Source: Bacteroidota bacterium
Lineage (GTDB): Bacteria > Bacteroidota > Bacteroidia > Chitinophagales > UBA2359
NCBI GenBank assembly: GCA_020627525.1
Contig: JAHDGP010000068.1
Coordinates: forward strand, 1 to 14,239
DNA: 14,239 bases
Direction: 5' to 3'
Shown: one piece after another, positions 1 to 6,365 of the stretch
How the letters are laid out: every line of letters begins with the position of its first letter
How positions within the stretch are numbered: the first letter of the stretch is position 1
Position numbers and translations under genes: made by a program
Notes under the pieces: model-generated
Told to the model about the DNA's origin: nothing
Seen by the model: only the letters and a program-made list of their open reading frames with translations
The model's database searches: none

Positions 1-1
1 A

Positions 2-451
2 AATAAAAAAGCAGCACAAGAAGCACTAGAAAATAGAGTAAATGATAAATACCCCAATACTGGGTCTGAAGACGATATACTTAAGCAAATAGACGAGGTA
101 AATGATAAGCGTAAAGCAATTGCAAGCAAAGCTAGAGAGAATATAGATAAAATAAAGGAACAAATTAAAAATACGACAGATCCTGCTAAAAAAAGAGAAT
201 TAGGTAACCAGATTAAAGAAATCATTCAACAAAGAAGTAAAGATCTAGATGATAATCCAGTTCCATATAATCCGTACTCTCAAGAAAAATTGGATGATTT
301 TGAAGATACAAGAGTAATACAAGAAAAGCATACATGTTATGATTGTGAAGAGAAGTTTAAACCTAAAGTTGGGGAAATTGAGAGTGATACAAAAAATGCC
401 AGAGATAGAAGAAATAAAATTCCACCAAACAAGGCAGTTGACAAACCTTAA
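2..451 (+). CDS. C-terminal end of a probable polymorphic-toxin-type protein (5' end outside window)
   Basis: A frame open for 149 codons from the window edge to a TAA at 449-451; no in-frame ATG is visible, so the true start lies upstream. The visible part is very charged and mostly helical, with Lys/Glu/Asp-rich segments that look like coiled coil over roughly residues 25-85, then a Pro/Tyr-containing linker and a C-terminal tail carrying a CxxC (residues 112 and 115 of the visible part, HTCYDCEEK) and many Arg/Lys. The stop is followed after 21 bp by the first SUKH-3-LRR gene. SUKH proteins are known immunity factors encoded just downstream of polymorphic toxins in contact-dependent or secreted toxin systems, so this is most simply the toxin tail. 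I cannot name the toxin fold: one CxxC is not enough to call a zinc site or nuclease. Coding status is fairly sure; the toxin role rests on context. Confidence 0.6.
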   Translation, partial: NKKAAQEALENRVNDKYPNTGSEDDILKQIDEVNDKRKAIASKARENIDKIKEQIKNTTDPAKKRELGNQIKEIIQQRSKDLDDNPVPYNPYSQEKLDDFEDTRVIQEKHTCYDCEEKFKPKVGEIESDTKNARDRRNKIPPNKAVDKP

Positions 452-472
452 AAACCTTTAAATTATAGATAA

Positions 473-1810
473 ATGAAAACACCAAGCAATAAAACCTACG
501 AAGTTCTAAAAGCCAGTGGCTGGTATGAAGGTAGGAAAATAGATGTTAGTAAGGATTTAGACTATGTTAATGATCTTGGGCTATACATTTCTAAAGGAAA
601 AGAGTTTGAAAAGTTTTATTCAGAGTTTGGTAAGCTCAATTTAGTAACCAATCTAGGTGTTGAAAAACGTTATATTCATCTAAAAGTAAATACTTTTGCA
701 CATATTGTTTCAGATCATAGTCTTAAATATGACTATCCAAGAATAATTGGAAATTTATGTTCCAGTTTAGTTATGATTGGTGAGTATAATAATTCTAGTC
801 TTTTAGTAATAGATAATGATACAGGTGAAATATATTATATATATGATGGAGAAGTTAGTCCATTAGGTAAAGGAATAATGGCCATTGATGTATTAATTAA
901 TAAGCCTTGGTCTGATATAGAGAAATGGCCTCAGCCTGGTTGGTGGAATAAAGAACGTTACACTAATGAGAAAATAGGTCCATCAATTGAAAATGTACAG
1001 ACTGTAATCTCTAATATAAAAAAGGGTAATAGTATTTTTGTTAATCTCAATAAATGTAATTTGACAAAAATCCCAGAAGAGATTTATGAATCTCCAAATA
1101 TTATAAGATTATATTTAAATTCAAATTCTTTACAAGAAATATCTTCACGAATTAAAAACCTAATAGAGCTTGAAACATTAGATTTGAGTACTAATCTTTT
1201 AACTGAACTACCAGAGAGTATTGTAGGTTTAGAAAGGTTAATGAAATTAAATTTATCTGATAATAAATTAAACTATGAAGTAATAAATAGAATTTCAAGG
1301 TTGAAAGATCTTAGAGTTTTAAACTTAGCAGATAATGAAATAGATGAGATTAGTGAAACAATTTCCTCTATTGTTTATCTCAGAGAACTAAATTTATCCA
1401 ATAATAAAATAAAAGTTATTCCTACAGAATTATTTGACTGCCAATTTTTGGGTGTGTTAAATTTGTCTTATAATAAAATAGAAGAATTTCCAATGACTTT
1501 GTCAGACCATCAATATTTGTATAAGATAGATTTTAGTCACAATTTAATGTCAGAATTTGCAGATGAATTTGCAGATATAAAAAACTTACAATGGCTTAAC
1601 CTTAGTAATAACCAAATTGAGGAAATTGAACATTTATATGATTTACGTAATCTGGAATACTTAAATTTATCAAGTAACCAAATCAAATCAATTCCTGTAA
1701 GTATATTTAAGGAAATGCCTCGCCTTAAAGTTCTTGACTTAACAAATAATCCTATAACTGAAATCCCTGAAGAGGTCAAAGCAATAAAGGGATTGGAAAT
1801 TAATCTCTAA
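473..1810 (+). CDS. SUKH-3-like / leucine-rich-repeat fusion protein, copy 1 (probable immunity protein)
   Basis: 445 residues, cytoplasmic, with no signal peptide or membrane segment. Residues about 5-145 match the SUKH-3 pattern: the opening LKASGWYEGRKID, a DYPRIIG segment, then DNDTGEIYYI and a closing AIDVLI. SUKH-3 domains act as immunity proteins that bind and neutralise toxin domains. A linker with WPQPGWW (152-158) leads to about eleven LRRs (187-440) of the LxxLxLxxNxI type, closing with ITEIPEEVKAIKG. LRRs are binding surfaces, so the fusion may widen toxin recognition or recruit a partner; that is inference. The start is the first ATG after the upstream stop, and the same MKTPSNKTYE start is found in the paralogue 34 bp downstream of this gene's stop. 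The 3' part from base 1278 appears identical to that of the second copy. The SUKH-3 call comes from motif recognition, not a profile search. Confidence 0.85.
   Translation: MKTPSNKTYEVLKASGWYEGRKIDVSKDLDYVNDLGLYISKGKEFEKFYSEFGKLNLVTNLGVEKRYIHLKVNTFAHIVSDHSLKYDYPRIIGNLCSSLVMIGEYNNSSLLVIDNDTGEIYYIYDGEVSPLGKGIMAIDVLINKPWSDIEKWPQPGWWNKERYTNEKIGPSIENVQTVISNIKKGNSIFVNLNKCNLTKIPEEIYESPNIIRLYLNSNSLQEISSRIKNLIELETLDLSTNLLTELPESIVGLERLMKLNLSDNKLNYEVINRISRLKDLRVLNLADNEIDEISETISSIVYLRELNLSNNKIKVIPTELFDCQFLGVLNLSYNKIEEFPMTLSDHQYLYKIDFSHNLMSEFADEFADIKNLQWLNLSNNQIEEIEHLYDLRNLEYLNLSSNQIKSIPVSIFKEMPRLKVLDLTNNPITEIPEEVKAIKGLEINL
1278..1803 (+). repeat. 526-bp direct repeat, copy A (LRR-coding)
   Basis: By eye this stretch is identical, base for base, to 2653-3178 at a constant offset of 1375. 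It codes for the last seven or so LRRs of the first SUKH-3-LRR protein, from about residue 269 to within a few codons of the stop. Upstream of 1278 the two genes fall to partial identity, and after 1803 they differ again (taatctctaa against taagctttga). Identity that includes third codon positions points to a very recent duplication or gene conversion of this block only. Confidence 0.93.
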
Positions 1811-1844
1811 TACTCTGCAACTTTATACAGATACTGCAAACTAA

Positions 1845-3185
1845 ATGAAAACACCAAGCAATAAAACTTATGAGTTACTAAAAGCCAGTGGCTGGTATGA
1901 GGGGCGTCAAATTGATATAAAGAGTATAGTAACGAAGATGGAAAGTCTTGGTTTTTACTTTTCTGAAGGAGATGGTTTTGTCAAATTTTTTTCTGAATTT
2001 GGAAATTTAAATTTAATATTTAATACAGATAATGTTCAACATAGGATCATATTTACAATCGGACCATATGAACATATTATACCAGATAATAGACTTAAAT
2101 ATGATTATCCAAGAATTATTGGAAATTCCTGTAATTGTTTAATAATGATTGGGTATTATAATGATTTTGGATTGTTGGTAATTGATAATGATTCAGGTGA
2201 AATTTATCATTTACAGGATGGAGAAGTTATTTCTTTAGGAGAAAAAATAGAGGCTATTGATGTATTAATAAATAAATTGTCAAGAAGGGAAGTAACCATT
2301 TGGCCCCAACCAGGTTGGTGGAGCAAAGAACGTTATTCCAATGAAAAAATAGGTCCATCAACAGAAAATGTTCAGACCGTTATCTCCAATATAAAAAAGG
2401 GAAGTAATATTTTTGTTAATTTAAATAAATGTAATTTGACAAAAATCCCTCAGGAAGTTTATGAATCACCTAATGTTATCAGGTTATATTTTAATTCTAA
2501 TTCTTTACAAGAATTATCCTTAGAAATTGGAAACTTAATAGAGCTTGAAGATTTAGACTTGAGTACAAATCTGTTAACTGAATTACCTGAGAGTATTACA
2601 GATTTAGAAGAGTTGACGAAATTGAATTTATCCAATAATCAATTAAACAATAAAGTAATAAATAGAATTTCAAGGTTGAAAGATCTTAGAGTTTTAAACT
2701 TAGCAGATAATGAAATAGATGAGATTAGTGAAACAATTTCCTCTATTGTTTATCTCAGAGAACTAAATTTATCCAATAATAAAATAAAAGTTATTCCTAC
2801 AGAATTATTTGACTGCCAATTTTTGGGTGTGTTAAATTTGTCTTATAATAAAATAGAAGAATTTCCAATGACTTTGTCAGACCATCAATATTTGTATAAG
2901 ATAGATTTTAGTCACAATTTAATGTCAGAATTTGCAGATGAATTTGCAGATATAAAAAACTTACAATGGCTTAACCTTAGTAATAACCAAATTGAGGAAA
3001 TTGAACATTTATATGATTTACGTAATCTGGAATACTTAAATTTATCAAGTAACCAAATCAAATCAATTCCTGTAAGTATATTTAAGGAAATGCCTCGCCT
3101 TAAAGTTCTTGACTTAACAAATAATCCTATAACTGAAATCCCTGAAGAGGTCAAAGCAATAAAGGGATTGGAAATTAAGCTTTGA
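1845..3185 (+). CDS. SUKH-3-like / leucine-rich-repeat fusion protein, copy 2 (probable immunity protein)
   Basis: 446 residues, same architecture as the gene 34 bp upstream: a SUKH-3-like domain (about 5-148, opening LKASGWYEGRQID, with DYPRIIG, DNDSGEIYHL and AIDVLI), the WPQPGWW linker, then about eleven LRRs. The first ten residues, MKTPSNKTYE, are the same as in copy 1. The SUKH-3 parts then differ strongly (for example residues 25-80), the first LRRs are close, and residues from about 270 on are identical apart from the second-last residue (K for N). Tandem SUKH paralogues behind one toxin are common in polymorphic toxin loci, where extra immunity genes collect to cover toxin variants. 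The divergent half is therefore the likely specificity part and the shared LRR half a common scaffold. No promoter is visible in the 34-bp spacer, so co-transcription with copy 1 is likely. Confidence 0.85.
   Translation: MKTPSNKTYELLKASGWYEGRQIDIKSIVTKMESLGFYFSEGDGFVKFFSEFGNLNLIFNTDNVQHRIIFTIGPYEHIIPDNRLKYDYPRIIGNSCNCLIMIGYYNDFGLLVIDNDSGEIYHLQDGEVISLGEKIEAIDVLINKLSRREVTIWPQPGWWSKERYSNEKIGPSTENVQTVISNIKKGSNIFVNLNKCNLTKIPQEVYESPNVIRLYFNSNSLQELSLEIGNLIELEDLDLSTNLLTELPESITDLEELTKLNLSNNQLNNKVINRISRLKDLRVLNLADNEIDEISETISSIVYLRELNLSNNKIKVIPTELFDCQFLGVLNLSYNKIEEFPMTLSDHQYLYKIDFSHNLMSEFADEFADIKNLQWLNLSNNQIEEIEHLYDLRNLEYLNLSSNQIKSIPVSIFKEMPRLKVLDLTNNPITEIPEEVKAIKGLEIKL
2653..3178 (+). repeat. 526-bp direct repeat, copy B (LRR-coding)
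   Basis: Second copy of the identical block at 1278-1803. Being in the same orientation 1375 bp apart, the two copies are a substrate for homologous recombination that would delete one immunity gene and leave a single chimaeric gene. Confidence 0.93.
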
Positions 3186-3264
3186 TACTCATTAATCTTA
3201 TATTTGATGTTGAAAAGTGGTTGAAAATAAAAGCGACAAAGACGTGTGCGAGACGAAGACTAGA

Positions 3265-3375
3265 ATGGGTAGAAAAAAGAATAGACCAAGTGAATACTTG
3301 ACCATTTACAAGGAAACTATTTTGATTATCTTTAAAAATAGTGATTTTCATGAAGAAGTTAGAGAAATGATCTAG
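3265..3375 (+). CDS. very short ORF, possible remnant (36 aa)
   Basis: An ATG-started frame of 36 codons, MGRKKNRPSEY... to ...HEEVREMI, whose frame stays open upstream to 3214 (53-54 codons if a GTG is used). Its composition looks protein-like, with alternating hydrophobic and charged residues, but it has no clear ribosome site and no family I recognise. It lies between the second LRR gene and the small membrane protein at 3387. A second, unrelated open stretch without a start (about 3185-3298, ending in EKRIDQVNT) overlaps it in another frame. The region may hold decayed fragments of an immunity or toxin gene, or simply chance ORFs. Confidence 0.2.
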   Translation: MGRKKNRPSEYLTIYKETILIIFKNSDFHEEVREMI

Positions 3376-3386
3376 TACCAATTTTA

Positions 3387-3818
3387 TTGGTTTCTTATAA
3401 TAAAATTTTATATATTTGGCGAAAATATACCCCATTGAGACCACTATATTGGATTTTTACGATCTTACTCTGCTTGATCTGCATAGCTTGGATACTAGTT
3501 TATATTGCATTGGCTTTGTTACTAGTTTTAGCTGTTGATCATTTTGGCAGCAATCATAAACGCAGCATTAGTTCTGTAGTTCCTGCTTTTATACCACTTT
3601 TACTTATCGGAAATCTCATAGCAGTTAAAGTGCTTTTTACAAGCAAACCCAAAATACTAAAGGAAGTTGCCTATTGGGCATTGTTGGTATTTTTTCTTTT
3701 CGGTTTTTTACTAGAATTTTTGATACTACCAAGTATGTGCTCTATAGCCATCTTAGTTGCTTCTTATATCTTAGATAAAGTTACGAAGGAGTATTCAGAA
3801 CCTGTTGATGACAATTAA
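3387..3818 (+). CDS. small multi-pass membrane protein of unknown function
   Basis: 143 residues with a TTG start. The frame opens just after a stop at 3360-3362 and has no ATG until far into the protein, so TTG at 3387 is the best start; a later TTG (3433) is possible. Strong hydrophobic segments lie at about 20-50 (one long or two short helices), 64-84 and 95-130, suggesting four or five membrane spans, with a basic N-terminus (NKILYIWRKY) and an acidic tail (SEPVDDN). I recognise no family. Small membrane proteins of this kind are often found behind polymorphic toxins as immunity proteins against pore-forming or membrane-acting toxins, and its place next to the SUKH-LRR pair fits that, but this is only context. 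It stands apart from the seven-gene block by 685 bp. Confidence 0.6.
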   Translation: MVSYNKILYIWRKYTPLRPLYWIFTILLCLICIAWILVYIALALLLVLAVDHFGSNHKRSISSVVPAFIPLLLIGNLIAVKVLFTSKPKILKEVAYWALLVFFLFGFLLEFLILPSMCSIAILVASYILDKVTKEYSEPVDDN

Positions 3819-4503
3819 AATTTATTGTTTGTCGTATTTAGAAACGCCATGAAAATATGGGCAGAATTATAGAAAACAAGCGAATAAGACCTGTCGTTCA
3901 AGAATTTTCTAGGGGTTGTCGAAGAAAAGGTTTTTGGGAACTGATTCAAAAAAACAAATGTTAATACAATACAGATGTAACACTAGAATTTTAACCATTT
4001 TTATAACATTTGTCACTTTGGGAAATGCTTTTTTAGAACAAATTCATATGTGCTTTTTGAAGGCTAATATTGGTAGATTTTAATGAAATTGAGGCGATAA
4101 TACATTTATTTTTCTAAATTTGCTTACTTTAGATATGTATTTAGCCGCACATAAATAATCATTTTTTTGAATGTGGCTAAATTGTATAATTTGTTTTCGA
4201 TTGATGTATAGTGGATGTGTAATCAATTGAGTTTCAAAATTGAAAAGTATTATTTGTAAAATCATTAGACAACATTGTGATTTTTTCGTAAATCTAAGAA
4301 CTTGTTTAAGTTTTGCCTTTTAGCCATAAAAATGAACATTTTTAAAGTATTTAAGGCACAAAAAGCGGAGCGGTCGACGACCTCGATTGTGTCAAAGCAT
4401 ATTGGTTGTTTTTGAAACACAAAACCCTTTAAAGTAGGAGGTTTTGATTTAGATAATTCAAAATTTAAACAGGTTCTATATAAGCTCATTTCAATAAAAT
4501 TTT
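3819..4503. other. 685-bp gap without a supported gene
   Basis: AT-rich spacer between the membrane protein and the seven-gene block. It holds a 35-codon ATG ORF on the + strand (3857-3964, MGRIIENKRIRPVVQ..., basic, unrecognised), a perfect 10-bp inverted repeat (acaaatgtta at 3954-3963 and its complement at 4004-4013, 40-bp loop), and a GC-rich hairpin at 4355-4393. Two - strand frames of 61 and 74 codons (4080-4265 and 4265-4489) have no recognisable family or ribosome site and I do not call them genes. The promoter for the block starting at 4504 should lie here, but I find no convincing Bacteroidota -33/-7 pair close to the start. The length suggests a regulatory leader or decayed sequence. 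Confidence 0.5.
4355..4393. repeat. GC-rich hairpin upstream of the seven-gene block
   Basis: Outer arms ggcacaa (4355-4361) and ttgtgtc (4387-4393) pair with one G-T wobble. The inner part contains ggtcgacgacc (4372-4382), which can form a GGTC/GACC stem with a three-base loop. The pocket is much richer in GC than the surrounding DNA. It lies about 110 bp before the first gene of the block. It could be a binding site, a leader structure or a relic of a small palindromic element; nothing decides between them. Confidence 0.35.
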
Positions 4504-5220
4504 ATGCTTAGAAATTTAAAGTCTTTATTTTTAGTTCCAGAGGAGAAACCAAAGGCAAAGCCGAAAAAAACTGAAAAACCAGTCGAAAAAACTACCAAAA
4601 AGGTTAAACCAGTTGCTCATGATGATATTGAGAGCAATAAGATAGATGTTAGTCAACCTACCCAAAAAGTGAGAAGTAATTTTAGCTCTGGTTCAGTTGA
4701 AGGTGTTGTTGATTCTAAAATAGTAGATAGGCTTTTAGCTGCAATGGATAAAAACAACATAGAAGGATTTGATTACTTGGAATATAAAAAATCACTTCAG
4801 GCATTGGAAAAATTGCCAATGGACGAAGCGACTAAATACCGCTCTGCATTTGCAACTGCTCAAACAATGGGAGTCACATTAGATAAGTTGATGGAAACGA
4901 CCAAGTTTTATCTGAAAATTCTAAATGATGAGAATAATAAGTTCAATAGCACTTTTAAAAATCAAGTCAAAGACAAAGTGCATAATCGTGAATTGGAGGT
5001 GAAAGAGTTGGAAAATGTGATCAAACAGAAATCTGAAATGATTAAAAAACTCACGACAGAAATTGATGCGCACAAAAAATCTATTACTGAAATCAACTTG
5101 CAAGTGGAGCAGAGCAATGTTAAAATCCTGAAAACTGAAAATGATTTTAAAAAGTCTTTTATTCATATCCTCTCTCAAATTCAAGAGGACGTAGAAAAAA
5201 TGGAGAAATATTTAAAGTAG
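4504..5220 (+). CDS. soluble helical / coiled-coil protein, first gene of the ABC-AAA+ block
   Basis: 238 residues without signal peptide or membrane segment. Residues 12-60 are a low-complexity Lys/Pro/Glu linker (EEKPKAKPKKTEKPVEK). Residues about 66-138 form a compact helical module with a striking run, NIEGFDYLEYKKSL then LPMDEATKYRSAF and ATAQTMGVTLDKL, which looks like a conserved domain. Residues 139-238 are a long coiled coil (heptads through KELENVIKQKSEMI and beyond). The stop abuts the next ATG directly, so translation of the two is probably coupled and the products probably work together; the next protein also has a long coiled coil, making hetero-assembly plausible. I recognise no named family. 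Likely role: cytoplasmic partner or adaptor of the membrane protein encoded next. The first-gene position rests on the 685-bp gap upstream. Confidence 0.8.
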   Translation: MLRNLKSLFLVPEEKPKAKPKKTEKPVEKTTKKVKPVAHDDIESNKIDVSQPTQKVRSNFSSGSVEGVVDSKIVDRLLAAMDKNNIEGFDYLEYKKSLQALEKLPMDEATKYRSAFATAQTMGVTLDKLMETTKFYLKILNDENNKFNSTFKNQVKDKVHNRELEVKELENVIKQKSEMIKKLTTEIDAHKKSITEINLQVEQSNVKILKTENDFKKSFIHILSQIQEDVEKMEKYLK

Positions 5221-6228
5221 ATGAAAAATAATCAAAAATCATTTTGGCAAAGACCCGAAGGAAAAACAGGAATGCTATTCGCTGGTCTGTTTTCAGTTGG
5301 AGCAATCTATGGAATGTATAAATTAGCACCTATTCTAATTTCGGTCGCTGAAAACTCGCTCTATCTTGGTGGCTTGCTAGCCCTAATTGCAGGACTTGCC
5401 TACATGGTTGTCGATCCCAAAATGAGAAACTTGGTTTCTTACGTTTATAAATCTATTATGCGTTGGATAACAGGAATCTTCATCCAAATAGATCCAATCG
5501 GAATTTTGAAAAGCTACATTGACGATTTAAAGATGAATTTGAAAAAAATGAATAAACAAATTTCTGCTTTAAATGGGCAAATGAAAAAGCTCAAACAGGT
5601 AATTGTCGATAATCAAAAAAACATCAGTGCTAATCTTAAATTAGCAAGTGCCGCCAAACAACAAGAGAATAAAGGCATGATGATTTTGAAATCACGTAAA
5701 GCCGGAAGACTCAAAGAATCCAATATGAAGTTAGATGAACTTTATAACAAAATGGAAATCTTGTATAGAGTGCTTTCCAAAATGTATGAGAATTCAGAAA
5801 TAATGTTGGAAGACATCATTGATCAGGTTATGGTTAAAGAGCAGGAGAGAGATGCAATTATTGCCAGCCATTCAGCTATGAAGTCAGCTATGAATATTAT
5901 TGCGGGAAACAGCGATAAAAAAGAAATGTTTGACCGTGCCCTTGAAGTCATTGCAGACGATGTAAGTATGAAGATTGGAGAAATGGAGCGTTTTATGGAA
6001 ATGTCTAACAGCTTTATGGATTCCATAGATTTACAAAACTTTGTTTTTGAAGAAGAAGGATTAGAGTTATTAGAAAAATGGGAAAACGAAGGTGTTTCAC
6101 TAATCTTAGGCAGCGATAAAGATATGCTTATCCACGATCAACACCATGTAGATTTGGATGCACCAATTATTAATAAAAAATCAAAAGGAAACAATCAGTA
6201 TTCAGACTTATTCAATTTTGAAGACTAA
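5221..6228 (+). CDS. two-TM membrane protein with long coiled coil, weakly PspA/ESCRT-III-like
   Basis: 335 residues. Two hydrophobic segments (about 18-38 and 45-64) sit near the N-terminus, with a third amphipathic stretch at 69-90. Then comes IDPIGILKSYIDDLKMNL (90-107) and about 170 residues of almost unbroken helix with many Lys, Glu, Met and Gln, ending in an acidic tail (DLFNFED). The order membrane-binding helix, then a D-P-x-x-x-L-x-x-x-I-x-D-L-like motif, then a long helical hairpin recalls PspA/Vipp1, bacterial ESCRT-III-type proteins that coat and repair the inner membrane. True PspA has no TM helices, however, and the match is only a visual one. The start codon directly follows the stop of the preceding gene. 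Likely an inner-membrane protein with a large cytoplasmic coiled-coil domain that scaffolds the system; other long helical membrane proteins are possible. Confidence 0.75.
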   Translation: MKNNQKSFWQRPEGKTGMLFAGLFSVGAIYGMYKLAPILISVAENSLYLGGLLALIAGLAYMVVDPKMRNLVSYVYKSIMRWITGIFIQIDPIGILKSYIDDLKMNLKKMNKQISALNGQMKKLKQVIVDNQKNISANLKLASAAKQQENKGMMILKSRKAGRLKESNMKLDELYNKMEILYRVLSKMYENSEIMLEDIIDQVMVKEQERDAIIASHSAMKSAMNIIAGNSDKKEMFDRALEVIADDVSMKIGEMERFMEMSNSFMDSIDLQNFVFEEEGLELLEKWENEGVSLILGSDKDMLIHDQHHVDLDAPIINKKSKGNNQYSDLFNFED

Positions 6229-6259
6229 TTTTTCAATTTATAATAAAATATTTTGAATT

Positions 6260-6301
6260 TAAGCAGTTTTTCAATGTATGCATTTATAGGCTTTCTGCTT
6301 A
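6260..6301 (+). repeat. inverted repeat in the 137-bp gap inside the block
   Basis: taagcag at 6260-6266 is perfectly repeated as its complement ctgctta at 6295-6301, with 28 bases between that include the palindrome atgcat. It lies in the only sizeable gap of the seven-gene block, 65 bp before the binding-protein gene. It could be an operator, a processing hairpin that sets different expression of the two halves, or chance; there is no U-tract, so it is not a classic terminator. Confidence 0.25.
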
Positions 6302-6365
6302 GGTCAAAACACATAACAACAACGTAAATAAATTATACAGCACTAAATCAATATTAAAAATTCAC

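Noticed and set aside
1537..1779. 80-codon - strand frame repeated identically at 2912-3154
   Set aside because: It lies antisense inside the LRR coding region, and its exact repetition is explained by the duplicated block; its composition is that of reversed LRR codons.
4090..4122. TTG followed after 22 bp by TAAATTTG, a loose Bacteroidota -33/-7 promoter match
   Set aside because: About 380 bp from the nearest start codon and the motif is easily met by chance in AT-rich DNA.
4080..4489. Two - strand ORFs of 61 and 74 codons in the long gap
   Set aside because: No ribosome site, no family, AT-driven composition; they fill a spacer that contains hairpins.
4504..6228. Assigning the first two block genes to the XpaC/TelA tellurite-resistance families
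   Set aside because: The coiled-coil feel and TerB context suggest it, but I see no family motif; no name was given.
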